A DNA stretch of 64,000 nucleotides from Mycolicibacterium rutilum (GTDB lineage Bacteria > Actinomycetota > Actinomycetes > Mycobacteriales > Mycobacteriaceae), in NCBI RefSeq assembly GCF_900108565.1, contig NZ_LT629971.1, positions 1,736,001 to 1,800,000 on the forward strand. The letters are read 5' to 3'. The notes below the pieces were generated by a model. That model saw only the letters and a list, made by a program, of their open reading frames with translations. It did no database searches and was not told the DNA's origin. Numbering within the stretch: position 1 is the stretch's first letter; each line of letters starts with the position of its first letter. Shown piece after piece: positions 44,049 to 52,457 of the stretch. The position numbers and the translations under genes are program-made.

Positions 44049-44077
44049 TTGCAGATATTCGGGAAGTATGATAAAAA
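44049..44077 (+). promoter_or_regulatory. Candidate promoter of the hydrolase/Rieske-5 operon
   Basis: TTGCAG (44049-44054) and TAAAAA (44072-44077) are spaced by 17 bp. The same spacing and a similar -35 occur before Rieske pair 3. It lies between the IS21 end and the hydrolase start, so the operon would keep its core promoter after the insertion. Confidence 0.3.
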
Positions 44078-44111
44078 CTGGGTACTGTACTAGCTGAGGG
44101 GACGTCGAAGG

Positions 44112-45011
44112 TTGCTCAAAGACGCTTCAATTTGTGTGAGCTTGCTTGGAGCGGAAACACGCTTCGTAGATGTCGACGGCGTCCGAACCAGGACAATTCA
44201 GGCAGGGGAAGGTCCGGACCTCATTCTCATGCACGGGGGAGGCGGTCACGCCGAAGCCTTCGCCCGCAACGTGACGGCGCTGTCGCGTCATTTCCGAGTG
44301 CATGCGCTGGACCTGTTGGGTCACGGTCTCACCAGTGGTTGTGAGGTCGCCCCGAAGCGTAAGGACTATGTCAGTCACCTACTCGGATACATGGACCAGG
44401 AAGGCATCGACCGAGCCCACCTGGTGGGCGAGTCGTTAGGAGGTTGGATCGCGGCGTGGACTGCGTTGGAACATCCCGACCGTGTCGACCGATTGATCTA
44501 CGTGTGCGGCGCGCGGTTGACGCTAGAGGTCGGCGCCGATGCCGAGGCTCGCACCGCTGCCGGGCGCGCAGAGCTTGCCCGGGTCACCCGGCAATTCCTG
44601 GCTGACCCGAGTCCGGCGAATGTGCGGGAGAGGATGGCCTGGCTTTTCCACCACCCTGACCGCGACCTGACCGATGAACTGGTGGCGCTGCGGTGGGCAC
44701 TTTACCAGAGCGAAGAATCGCGGTCGGCACTGACGAACGCGACGGCGCCGCCCTCAGCGGCGACTGCTGAGGACAATCTCACGGCTGAGCGATTGACCAG
44801 CTTGACCAGGCCCACGCTCGTGCTGTGGACGAGTCACAATCCCTCGGCGACGGTGGAATTCGGACGGCGGGCAGCCGAGCTAATTCCCGGCGCTGAATTC
44901 GCATTGATGGAGGATTGTGGCCATTGGCCGCAGTGGGAACGGCCGGAAGAGTTCAACCAAATCCTCACCAATTATCTTCAAGGTGATCGCGAGTCCCGAG
45001 GGCAACGTTGA
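44112..45011 (+). CDS. Alpha/beta-hydrolase, meta-cleavage-product hydrolase type
   Basis: The 299-residue hydrolase resembles C-C bond hydrolases of aromatic pathways (BphD/MhpC/HsaD group). The oxyanion region is MHGGGGH, the nucleophile Ser108 lies in GESLGG, and the late His is in EDCGHWPQWE. At the usual acid position the sequence reads WTSHNPSA, so a canonical Asp is not obvious. It would split the ring-fission product made by an extradiol dioxygenase (LigB-like at 48128 or BphC-like at 51495). TTG 44112 follows GAAGG. The stop overlaps the start region of the Rieske gene, so it heads that operon. Confidence 0.85.
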   Translation: MLKDASICVSLLGAETRFVDVDGVRTRTIQAGEGPDLILMHGGGGHAEAFARNVTALSRHFRVHALDLLGHGLTSGCEVAPKRKDYVSHLLGYMDQEGIDRAHLVGESLGGWIAAWTALEHPDRVDRLIYVCGARLTLEVGADAEARTAAGRAELARVTRQFLADPSPANVRERMAWLFHHPDRDLTDELVALRWALYQSEESRSALTNATAPPSAATAEDNLTAERLTSLTRPTLVLWTSHNPSATVEFGRRAAELIPGAEFALMEDCGHWPQWERPEEFNQILTNYLQGDRESRGQR

Positions 45012-46327
45012 TGGAGACAATCGGTTCCAAAACCGGCTCGGCGCTGCCGATAGACTCCTCGGCCTTCTACGACGAGGCGGTGTACCAGCGGGAACTCGAC
45101 TCCATCTTCAAGCGGTCGTGGCTATTCGTCGGCCACGAGTCCATGATCCCCAAGCCCGGTGACTTCCGCACAACCTATATGGCCGACGACGCCGTGATCG
45201 TATGCCGGGACAAGGAATCTCGTGTTCGTGTGCTGCTGAACAAATGTCGGCACCGGGGCAATAAAGTCTGTCAGTTCGACAAGGGCAACGCGAACATCTT
45301 TCACTGCAGCTATCACGGCTGGAGTTACGACACTGCCGGACGGCTGCGCAGTGTTCCGCTAGCCGAGAGCGCCTACGGGCCGCAGTTCGATAAGGCCAGC
45401 ATGGGCCTCGTCTCCCCCCGGGTAGCTACCTACAAAGGACTTATCTTTGCTTGCTGGGATCAGTCGGCGCCGCCGCTGGAAGAATATCTGGGGGAGGGCC
45501 TGCTGTGGTACCTCGACAACTTTCTACTCGACTGTGACCCCAACGGCCTGCAGGTCGTTCCCGGCCTGCACCGCTACCTCATGCCCGTCAACTGGAAGTT
45601 GTTGGCCGAGAACTTCGGCGGCGACCAGTATCACTTCGCTGCCACTCACGGATCGGTTTCCGCACTGTCGAAAGCTGGGCAGACTGCCCGCATCAACTTT
45701 TCGATAGACGAGGGGCAGCACTACAGCGTGGTTCTCGACGGCTGCGCGCCCCATGGGTTGCTGCAACTGGCAGTCGGTAAGAATTTTTATCAGGACGATC
45801 TCGCCCAAGCCGAAACGCTGGGTACCGAAGCAGTCGACTGGCTAACCGAGCGGCAGCGCCTGCAAGACGAGCGGTTGGCGACATCCCCCGTGCAGCCCTA
45901 CAGCTTTCACGTAGCCAATATCTTCCCAAACTTCAGCATGATTGGCATGGGCACGGCTTTTTACGGTCGGGGATTCATCATGTGGCAGCCTCGGGGACCG
46001 CGGTTGACCGAGGTTTGGGAGTGGTGTTTGGTGGAAAGCTCCGCGCCCCGTGCTGTCAAGGAACGCATGGTCTTCGTCTTGAGTCAGCGGCAATCGGCGG
46101 CCGGTCTCGTGACGCCCGATGATCACGAAAACTTCGAACGATTGTCTGACGCCCTTGACACCGGAGTCGCCCGGGATGTGCCGTTCAACTACTCACTCGG
46201 CGAGGACGTCGAACCAATGGAGTCGCTGGTTGCGGAGTTACCCGGCAATGTCAGGCCGCAGATCAGCGAAGCCTACCAGCGCGAGTTCTATCGGCACTGG
46301 CACCGAACTATGACGGAGCCGGCCTAG
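45011..46327 (+). CDS. Rieske ring-hydroxylating dioxygenase alpha subunit (pair 5)
   Basis: The 438-residue catalytic subunit has [2Fe-2S] ligands Cys79-His81 (CRHRG) and Cys99-His102 (CSYHGW, with Ser in place of the usual Pro), and iron site ENFGGDQYHFAATH. It has a short N-terminus and groups by eye with alpha 4 (FKGLIFACWD, NWKxxxENF) rather than alphas 1, 3 and 6. ATG 45011 overlaps the hydrolase stop (TGATG); TTG 45008 is an alternative. The beta gene follows by 2 bp. Confidence 0.93.
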   Translation: METIGSKTGSALPIDSSAFYDEAVYQRELDSIFKRSWLFVGHESMIPKPGDFRTTYMADDAVIVCRDKESRVRVLLNKCRHRGNKVCQFDKGNANIFHCSYHGWSYDTAGRLRSVPLAESAYGPQFDKASMGLVSPRVATYKGLIFACWDQSAPPLEEYLGEGLLWYLDNFLLDCDPNGLQVVPGLHRYLMPVNWKLLAENFGGDQYHFAATHGSVSALSKAGQTARINFSIDEGQHYSVVLDGCAPHGLLQLAVGKNFYQDDLAQAETLGTEAVDWLTERQRLQDERLATSPVQPYSFHVANIFPNFSMIGMGTAFYGRGFIMWQPRGPRLTEVWEWCLVESSAPRAVKERMVFVLSQRQSAAGLVTPDDHENFERLSDALDTGVARDVPFNYSLGEDVEPMESLVAELPGNVRPQISEAYQREFYRHWHRTMTEPA

Positions 46328-46329
46328 CC

Positions 46330-46842
46330 ATGGAGACCAGCCAGTTGGACGTGGAACTGCGGCTGCGAATAAACGAATTCTATGCGCGGGAGACCATGCT
46401 TCTCGATGATGGGCGGCTGGACGAGTGGCTGGGCTTATTGGCGCCGGATGTCAGATACACGATGCCATTCCCAGAGTCCAGCACGCATCCGGTCGACGAT
46501 GATGACGGCCTACCGCCGTTTCTGTTGTTCAACGACGACTACGAATCGCTGAAGCTGAGAATTGCCCGGCTGGCTACTGGGCTCGCCCCCGGGGAAACTC
46601 CACGCACGATCACTCAGCGCTTAGTCAGCGACATCCTGGTCACCGATGTATCCGATCAGGAGCTGAGCGTCCGATCCAGCGTCATGGTGTTTCTCGTACG
46701 CCATGAACGCCACGAGAGCTTCTTCATCGGCAAACGACAAGACGTTCTACGCCGAGACGAAGACTCGGGCCTGCTGCTGGCCGCCCGGGTCATCACCCTG
46801 GCTCATAGCGTTCTTCCACGAGCGATTTCGATCTTCTTCTAA
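46330..46842 (+). CDS. Ring-hydroxylating dioxygenase beta subunit (pair 5)
   Basis: The 170-residue NTF2-fold subunit has LRLRINEFYARETMLLDDGRLDEWLGLL, FLLFNDDYESLKLRIARL and a LAHSVLPRAISIFF tail. The SRIRH-type strand is modified to TPRTITQRLVSDI. ATG 46330 lies 2 bp after the alpha stop. It pairs with the upstream alpha subunit. Confidence 0.9.
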   Translation: METSQLDVELRLRINEFYARETMLLDDGRLDEWLGLLAPDVRYTMPFPESSTHPVDDDDGLPPFLLFNDDYESLKLRIARLATGLAPGETPRTITQRLVSDILVTDVSDQELSVRSSVMVFLVRHERHESFFIGKRQDVLRRDEDSGLLLAARVITLAHSVLPRAISIFF

Positions 46843-46878
46843 TGCCCAGTCGTTCACTAGCTCTCAGATAGGTCGCAC

Positions 46879-48108
46879 ATGACAGATGTCGCGTCACGCG
46901 AGCTCGGCCTAGGATTTCTCGGAATCGGTCAGGCAGTCGCCCGAATCTTCCAGCAGTACCCAGACATGTCGACGCTGCCGTATCGGGTTGTGGCGGCAGC
47001 CGATACCCGATCACACTCGCTCGCCCGCTTCGCCACCGAGTTCTCCGGCCAGACCTACACGAACGCAGAGCAACTGTGTGCCGATCCAAGCGTGGACGTC
47101 GTCTACATCGCCACCCCTCCCGAGCTGCATCGGGAGCATGCGCTAATGGCCGCACGTCACGGAAAACACATGATCGTCGAAAAGCCGTTGGCCATGTCGA
47201 TCGACGATTGCACTGCAATGGTCGAGGCGGCCCAGGCAGCGGGCGTGCAGCTGATGGCCGGCCACACACACAGCTTTGATGCGCCGGTGCGAGCGATGGC
47301 CGAACTTGTAGCCAGTGGCGAACTCGGCGAGTTGCTCATGGTCAACACCTGGAATTTCAACGACTTCAACCGGCGACCGTGGCCGACTTCGGAATTGCGC
47401 TCGACCAGCGGGCCAGTGCTCAACCAGGGGCCCCACCAGGTCGATATCGTGCGGCAGATAGCCGGCGGTTTGGCCAGAACAGTGCGTGCGTCGACAATAT
47501 GGGACGACGTCCGGGAATGCGTCGGGGGATACACCTGTCATCTCGGATTCGAATCAGGAGCTTCCGCCACGCTCGTCTATGACGCGCGAGCTTTCTTCGA
47601 CGTCGCGGAGTTGCACTCGTGGGTGGCAGAAGACGGCGGCCGCCGCAGTCCCCAAGCCAACCAGCGAGTAGCCAGCAACTTCGCTGCGCTCAGTCAGAAC
47701 CCTGACCACCTTGAAGTAGCACTGGAAGCCCAGAAGGAGCAGGGCCGCTACGGTGCTGCGACGACGACCGAAGAGTCACAGGAGCTGTGGGGGTACTCCG
47801 CCCCCGGAGAGATCATCCACCACCCCTACTTCGGCCTGACCGTGGTCAGCTGCCAACACGGCGCGATCAGGCAGTCGCCCGACGGGCTGGTGGTGTACGG
47901 GCAAAACGGATTACAGGAAATACCGGTCGCGCGCACCATGCGGGGCAGGGCCGCAGAGTTGGCTGAACTACATCGGGCGATCACTGAGGACCGCCCTGTT
48001 CAGCACGACGGTCGCTGGGGGCGCGCGACGCTAGAAGTATGTTTCGCCATCCTGCAGTCGGCCTACGAAGATCGCGAAGTCGTTCTCTCCCACCAGGTAT
48101 CGCTGTGA
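46879..48108 (+). CDS. Gfo/Idh/MocA-family oxidoreductase, possible dihydrodiol dehydrogenase
   Basis: The 409-residue protein has an N-terminal Rossmann domain with GLGFLGIGQA and the EKP signature (101-103), and a C-terminal alpha/beta domain containing GPVLNQGPHQVDIVRQIAG, whose HQxD motif carries the likely proton-relay His. In some proteobacterial phthalate pathways the 4,5-dihydrodiol dehydrogenase belongs to this family (family knowledge). Its place after a Rieske pair supports the same role here. ATG 46879 has no strong ribosome binding site. Confidence 0.85.
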   Translation: MTDVASRELGLGFLGIGQAVARIFQQYPDMSTLPYRVVAAADTRSHSLARFATEFSGQTYTNAEQLCADPSVDVVYIATPPELHREHALMAARHGKHMIVEKPLAMSIDDCTAMVEAAQAAGVQLMAGHTHSFDAPVRAMAELVASGELGELLMVNTWNFNDFNRRPWPTSELRSTSGPVLNQGPHQVDIVRQIAGGLARTVRASTIWDDVRECVGGYTCHLGFESGASATLVYDARAFFDVAELHSWVAEDGGRRSPQANQRVASNFAALSQNPDHLEVALEAQKEQGRYGAATTTEESQELWGYSAPGEIIHHPYFGLTVVSCQHGAIRQSPDGLVVYGQNGLQEIPVARTMRGRAAELAELHRAITEDRPVQHDGRWGRATLEVCFAILQSAYEDREVVLSHQVSL

Positions 48109-48127
48109 CTTCAGATGAGGAGAAATC

Positions 48128-49081
48128 GTGGGTGAGATTGTAGCCGGTTACGCGTCGTCCCATGCCTTCACTTTCATCCCGCCTCCCAGGTGGGAAGGCT
48201 TCCGCATAAAGAACAGGCAGAAGTACACATTGCGACGCGGTAAGACCCCACCTCGCCTGAGGAAAGACGAAGAACCATTCGACGACGCTGCGGCGCGTTA
48301 CGCGCACATCGAGAACGGGCTTCAAAGGCTGCGTGACAGCATCAGACAAGACCGACTGGATTGCCTGATCATCATCGGTGATGACCAAAACGAAAACTTC
48401 GACGGTTCGGCACTGCCCCAGATAGCCATCCACACAGGAGATGGGTTCACAGTGTCTGACCGCTTCTTGCCAGACGCGCGGTTTTGGAAAAGTTCGCCCG
48501 AACTCAGTAAGGACTTGAGTGAGCACACCGTCGAGGCCGGATTCGACGTCACCGCAGTCACCGATTTTCGTGACAGCACCTTGCACTCACACGCACACGG
48601 CGAGATTGTGGCCAACATCCTCCGAGACCACCAAATCCCAGTGGTGTTGGTATTCCTCAATGCCGTTCACGTGCCGTCGTTGTCGCCTAAACGGTGCTTC
48701 GCGCTCGGCCGCGCGATTGCCGACGCCGTGCGGTCACGCCGCCCTGCAGACGAGAGGATAGGTCTTTACGCGTCCGGTGGACTTTCACACTTCACTGCCG
48801 GCTATCCATGGGCTGCCTACGATGGGCCGCGCGTTCACGGCTCCATCGACGAGGAATTCGATCGCCGCACCCTGAAGTGCCTCGCTACCGGAAACGGCTA
48901 CGAGCTGAGCAAACTGACCAGCGAAGACCTGCTCAACTCTGGCAACATCGAGCTGAGATCGTGGATATGTGCTGTCGGCGCAGTCGGCGGCAACACGCCA
49001 TGGGCCAGCGTCTATGAGCCCATTCCCCGCGCCCTTATGGGAATGGCCGTCGCCTGGACGAACTGCGAAGTCACTGTTTAG
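48128..49081 (+). CDS. LigB-type (class III) extradiol ring-cleavage dioxygenase
   Basis: The 317-residue Fe(II) dioxygenase has likely iron ligands His12 (SSHA), His60 (RYAHIENG) and Glu242 (SIDEEFD), which match the His12/His61/Glu242 set of protocatechuate 4,5-dioxygenase LigB. The catalytic His is visible in GGLSHF (His221). It opens a catechol-type ring next to a hydroxyl. GTG 48128 follows GAGGAG. It ends the operon that starts with the hydrolase at 44112, which gives a dioxygenase, dehydrogenase, ring-fission and hydrolysis set. Confidence 0.9.
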   Translation: MGEIVAGYASSHAFTFIPPPRWEGFRIKNRQKYTLRRGKTPPRLRKDEEPFDDAAARYAHIENGLQRLRDSIRQDRLDCLIIIGDDQNENFDGSALPQIAIHTGDGFTVSDRFLPDARFWKSSPELSKDLSEHTVEAGFDVTAVTDFRDSTLHSHAHGEIVANILRDHQIPVVLVFLNAVHVPSLSPKRCFALGRAIADAVRSRRPADERIGLYASGGLSHFTAGYPWAAYDGPRVHGSIDEEFDRRTLKCLATGNGYELSKLTSEDLLNSGNIELRSWICAVGAVGGNTPWASVYEPIPRALMGMAVAWTNCEVTV

Positions 49082-49507
49082 CGCGTCGAAGGTGAGGCAC
49101 GCGAAATTTGATTCTGCGGGTGTGGGTTATCCGCAGATCTACTCGACGTTTGCACTGAGAACCCCCACGGTCGAAGGAAGATGTCGTCGGCCGTGACCCT
49201 GGGACGAGGGCATGTCTGCCCACCCTCTGGCCCAGTCAACCGGCAGAACCGTGGGCCGCCGAGACGCCGCTCGCGAAAGGGTATGTGTCTCAATGTCGTT
49301 GTTGCGCCGCCTGCGCGGACTGTCGGCGACAATAGGCCCACACCGAAACCAGAGTCTCTGTTTTACAGAGTAGATCTCTGGTATACAGTAAGGCTATTGG
49401 GTGTAGCGCCTAACTGCGTGGAAGTGATGGCTCGTGGTTAACGATGCCTTCTGCTTCGGGGCCTCAACAGCCCAAGCCCTATAGGAACGGTTAAGGAGGC
49501 GAACCGG
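49082..49507. other. Regulatory gap between the LigB operon and the decarboxylase operon
   Basis: I see no long gene in these 426 bases. They hold two copies of the CTCTG-N5-CAGAG palindrome (49356-49370 and 49376-49390) and the ribosome binding site of the following micro-ORF. Confidence 0.6.
49356..49390. promoter_or_regulatory. Tandem palindromic operator, CTCTG-N5-CAGAG
   Basis: A perfect 15-bp palindrome-type site, CTCTGTTTTACAGAG (49356-49370), is followed by CTCTGGTATACAGTA (49376-49390). The sites start exactly 20 bp apart, two helical turns, as expected for cooperative binding. Close matches occur at 56306-56320 and 59697-59711 in front of other catabolic or regulatory genes. The binding protein is unknown; the outline suits a dimeric GntR- or IclR-like repressor or activator. 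Confidence 0.65.
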
Positions 49508-49618
49508 ATGGCCATCTGCGCTGCCAGCACCACCCATCGCAGTTTGGGTAAGGCATCCGCGGACTTCGCTGTCGTCGTCAAGGACGGCGTCGACACCGAA
49601 ACCCCGAGTTGGCGATGA
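49508..49618 (+). CDS. Micro-ORF of 36 residues coupled to the decarboxylase gene
   Basis: ATG 49508 is preceded by AAGGAGG at a spacing of 8, one of the best ribosome binding sites of the window. The frame ends in a TGA that overlaps the next ATG (ATGA at 49615). The peptide begins MAICAASTTHRSLGKASADF. The beginning weakly recalls the N-terminus of LigB-type dioxygenases, so it may be the truncated start of one, or a leader peptide that couples translation. Confidence 0.5.
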   Translation: MAICAASTTHRSLGKASADFAVVVKDGVDTETPSWR

Positions 49619-50394
49619 GCTCCACCCCTTCGGGTGCAGGGCTAGACACTGAACGACACGCCATCGCGCTGGCCTGTCGCGTCCTGGCGGCGCGCGACTT
49701 GGCGCCAGGCATCCTCGGCCACATCAGCCTGCGCGTCGACCGAGATCGACTGCTGATCCGATGTCGTGGTCCGCGCGAGCGAGGGCTCGCGTTCACCAGC
49801 GCAGAGGACATCCGGATGGTCACGTTGGACGGTACAGCGGGCGGCAAAGGAGAACTCGACGATGGTTACCAGCCGCCGAACGAGTTGCCACTGCACACCG
49901 AAGTGCTCCGCACCCGCCGCGATGTCAATGCTGTGGTTCATGCGCACCCCGAGGCGGTAGTCGCCGCCGATCTCGCCGGTCTGGCTGTCCGACCGATCGT
50001 CGGAGCGTTTGACATACCCGGTTTTCGGCTCGCCGCGGCTGGCGTGCCGGTCTATCGGCGAGGCGTATTGGTGCGCAATCGGCAACTAGCCCAGGAAATG
50101 GTTGCTGCTATGGCAGACCGGCCGGTGGTCGTTCTCCGTGCCCACGGCCTCACCAGTGCTGCGGACACCGTCGAGCGGGCCGTACTACAGGCCATCAGCG
50201 TCGACACGATCTCGCGTTTGTCGCTCCAGATCGCTTCTGCGGGTGGCACTCTGGCTGATTTGCCCGACGCTGATGCAGCAGAGCTGCCTGATCTCGGTAA
50301 CGCTTTCAACGAGACCATCGCGTGGCGTCACGAGTTGGCGCGCCTCGAAACCCATGGTTTGTCGTGTCACCCATCGGAGAAAAGGTCCTCATAG
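49615..50394 (+). CDS. Class II aldolase/adducin-family protein, possible dihydroxyphthalate-type decarboxylase
   Basis: The 259-residue metal-dependent enzyme has zinc-binding motifs HAHPE (about residue 104) and RAHG (about 174), and the N-terminal GILGHISLRVD signature. The actinobacterial 3,4-dihydroxyphthalate 2-decarboxylase PhtC belongs to this family (family knowledge). Decarboxylation of a dihydroxylated aromatic acid to protocatechuate would link the island to the pca operon (inference). Fuculose-type aldolase activity is the alternative. ATG 49615 overlaps the micro-ORF stop. Confidence 0.85.
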   Translation: MSSTPSGAGLDTERHAIALACRVLAARDLAPGILGHISLRVDRDRLLIRCRGPRERGLAFTSAEDIRMVTLDGTAGGKGELDDGYQPPNELPLHTEVLRTRRDVNAVVHAHPEAVVAADLAGLAVRPIVGAFDIPGFRLAAAGVPVYRRGVLVRNRQLAQEMVAAMADRPVVVLRAHGLTSAADTVERAVLQAISVDTISRLSLQIASAGGTLADLPDADAAELPDLGNAFNETIAWRHELARLETHGLSCHPSEKRSS

Positions 50395-50630
50395 GCACAT
50401 CCGGGCACGCGCTCATGTCCATTGCCGCGGGTGGTCTGGGACGCGGCTTCCGATCCCATCGGACCATTGGCGTAGACATCCCCCGCACTCTCCTCGCCCG
50501 AGCATCGAGACCCGCGTGAATCGGAGCTTCGACAGCGCTGCGCGGATAGACCCCCCATTCAGCGGCGAGGACACTGGTGGGCAGATGCAGAGCAACAAGA
50601 GCATTGCGCATCACCGGAGGGACGATAGTT

Positions 50631-51482
50631 TTGAGTTGGTTGACCGGGCAAGTCGCCCTGGTGACCGGCGGGGCAGCCGGAATCGGTTTGGCCGTGGTCG
50701 AGCGTTTCTTGGCCGAGGGCGCATGCGTGGGCGTCCTGGATCGCTCGGAAGGCGACCTGGCTACCATCGGCAACGCCGACGGCAGGCTCATCGCGGTAAC
50801 AGGTGACGTGAGGTCGTATGCAGACAACGTCATGGCGGTGCGCGAAACGGTCGATGCGTTCGGAAAGCTCGACGTCTTCGTCGGCAACGCTGGGATCTTC
50901 GATTACTTTGCCCCTTTGGTGGGTTTCGACGGAGCCGACCTCAGCAGCGCCTTCGATGAGATCTTCGCGGTCAATGTAAAGGGCTACCTCCTTGGTGCCA
51001 GGGCCGCCGTTCCTGAACTCCTCAAAAGCGATGGCCCGAGCATGATCTTCACCGTCTCCAACTCTGGCTTCTATGCCTCCGGTGGCGGCCCGCTGTACAC
51101 CGCTTCCAAGCACGCAGTCGTTGGCGTAGTGCGTGAACTGGCCTACGAGTTGGCGCCGAAGATCAGGGTGAATGGCGTCGCTCCAGGCGGCACGGTAACG
51201 GGCCTGCGTGGAATCGAGGACCTCGGCCAGGGTCAGGACGTGTTGTCATCGGTGCCCGGCATCGCCGACATTATGAGTACTACAAACCCATTGCAGTACG
51301 CGCAGCAGCCCGCCGATCACGCCGGCCTGTATCTGCTACTCGCGTCTGCAGACAACTCGCGAGCGGTGACCGGCGTCGTCATCAACAGCGACGGCGGCTT
51401 GGGCGTGCGGGGCCTCAACCAGCCGTCCGGAGGGACGGAACTTGCCACCGGCGCGATGCGCATCGACGTCGGGTCAACATAG
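50631..51482 (+). CDS. SDR cis-2,3-dihydrodiol dehydrogenase, BphB-like
   Basis: The 283-residue SDR has the NAD motif VTGGAAGIG, an acidic residue after the second strand (VLDRSEGD) fitting NAD, NAGIFDY, the TVSNSGFYASGGGPLYTASKH active-site block (Ser, Tyr-x3-Lys), and the C-terminal GVVINSDGGLGVRG. The ordered blocks match biphenyl/toluene cis-dihydrodiol dehydrogenases closely. TTG 50631 is chosen because GGAGG lies 10 bases upstream; the open frame from 50577 is longer than the family. The ring-cleavage gene follows at once, which fits the diol-to-catechol step. Confidence 0.92.
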   Translation: MSWLTGQVALVTGGAAGIGLAVVERFLAEGACVGVLDRSEGDLATIGNADGRLIAVTGDVRSYADNVMAVRETVDAFGKLDVFVGNAGIFDYFAPLVGFDGADLSSAFDEIFAVNVKGYLLGARAAVPELLKSDGPSMIFTVSNSGFYASGGGPLYTASKHAVVGVVRELAYELAPKIRVNGVAPGGTVTGLRGIEDLGQGQDVLSSVPGIADIMSTTNPLQYAQQPADHAGLYLLLASADNSRAVTGVVINSDGGLGVRGLNQPSGGTELATGAMRIDVGST

Positions 51483-51494
51483 GAGGTTTTACAC

Positions 51495-52385
51495 ATGTTG
51501 GTGAAAGCGTTGGGTTATGTGGGTGTGGAGTCTCCGGATGCGAAGGAGTGGTTGGCGTTCGGTCCGGAGGTTTTGGGGATGGAGGCGGTTGAGGCGTCCA
51601 GTGGGTCGGTCCTGTTGCGGATCGACGACGCGGATCACCGGATCGCCGTTCATCACGGGGACCGCAACCGGATGCTGTATGCGGGCTGGGATGTGGGCAG
51701 CGAGGAGGCGGTTGAGGCTGCCGGGGAGTTGCTGCACAAGCGGGGCATTGGGTTTGAGGTGGGAACCGAGGAGGACTGCGCAGCCCGCGGGGTGTTGGGC
51801 TTTTTGACGCTGTCGGATCCTTCGGGGTTGCGTCATGAGTTGTTTTACGGTCAGAAGGTGGTGCCGGGTTCCTTCCGGCCCGGTCGTGCGATATCGGGGT
51901 TCGTCACCGGTGCGCAGGGGTTGGGTCATGTGGTGCTGGCGACGCCGGACCTTGCGCAGGCCGACCGGTTTTTGCGGGGGGTGTTGGGGTTTAAGAAGAG
52001 CGATGAGATTTACACCTTCATGGATCTGTGGTTTTACCACTGCAACCCGCGCCATCACAGCATCGCGTTGGCTCCGATGCCGGGTGTGCGGGGACTGCAC
52101 CACGTGATGGTCGAGGTGCAAAGTTTTGATGACGTGGGGATGGCTTATGACCTGTGCATGTCGCGCAACATTCCGCTGAGCATGACGTTGGGGCGCCATG
52201 TCAACGATCGGATGGTGTCGTTTTACGTCCGCACACCCAGCGGGTTTGACCTCGAGTACGGCTGGGACGGGGCCACTGTCGATGACGAAACCTGGACAGT
52301 CGCTCAGTACGACCGACCCAGTGTGTGGGGCCACCAGATGGTCGCCCAAACACCACCAGGCGCACTCGAAGCCGCAACAACATGA
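51495..52385 (+). CDS. Type I (VOC) extradiol dioxygenase, 2,3-dihydroxybiphenyl 1,2-dioxygenase-like
   Basis: The 296-residue two-domain VOC enzyme has iron ligands His145 (GLGHVVLAT), His202 or His203 (LHHVMVEV) and Glu254 (FDLEYG). His187-188 and the FYVRTPSGFDLEYG block complete the active site. It cleaves a catechol ring next to the hydroxyls. ATG 51495 follows AGGAGG. Codon choice differs from both neighbours, with many TTG, GTG/GTT, TTT and GGG codons, suggesting recent acquisition or replacement. BphB-like and Rieske-6 genes flank it, so it is the ring-opening step of that set. Confidence 0.93.
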   Translation: MLVKALGYVGVESPDAKEWLAFGPEVLGMEAVEASSGSVLLRIDDADHRIAVHHGDRNRMLYAGWDVGSEEAVEAAGELLHKRGIGFEVGTEEDCAARGVLGFLTLSDPSGLRHELFYGQKVVPGSFRPGRAISGFVTGAQGLGHVVLATPDLAQADRFLRGVLGFKKSDEIYTFMDLWFYHCNPRHHSIALAPMPGVRGLHHVMVEVQSFDDVGMAYDLCMSRNIPLSMTLGRHVNDRMVSFYVRTPSGFDLEYGWDGATVDDETWTVAQYDRPSVWGHQMVAQTPPGALEAATT

Positions 52386-52457
52386 ACGCCGCAATCACGA
52401 AAACATCTGTCCAAGAGAACATTACGCAGCCCAATCCAAGAAACGTAGGAAAAGTAC

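Noticed and set aside
51489..52394. Minus-strand frame of 301 codons, as long as the extradiol dioxygenase gene
   Set aside because: It mirrors the dioxygenase gene exactly and shows no family motif; the plus strand has all three iron ligands.
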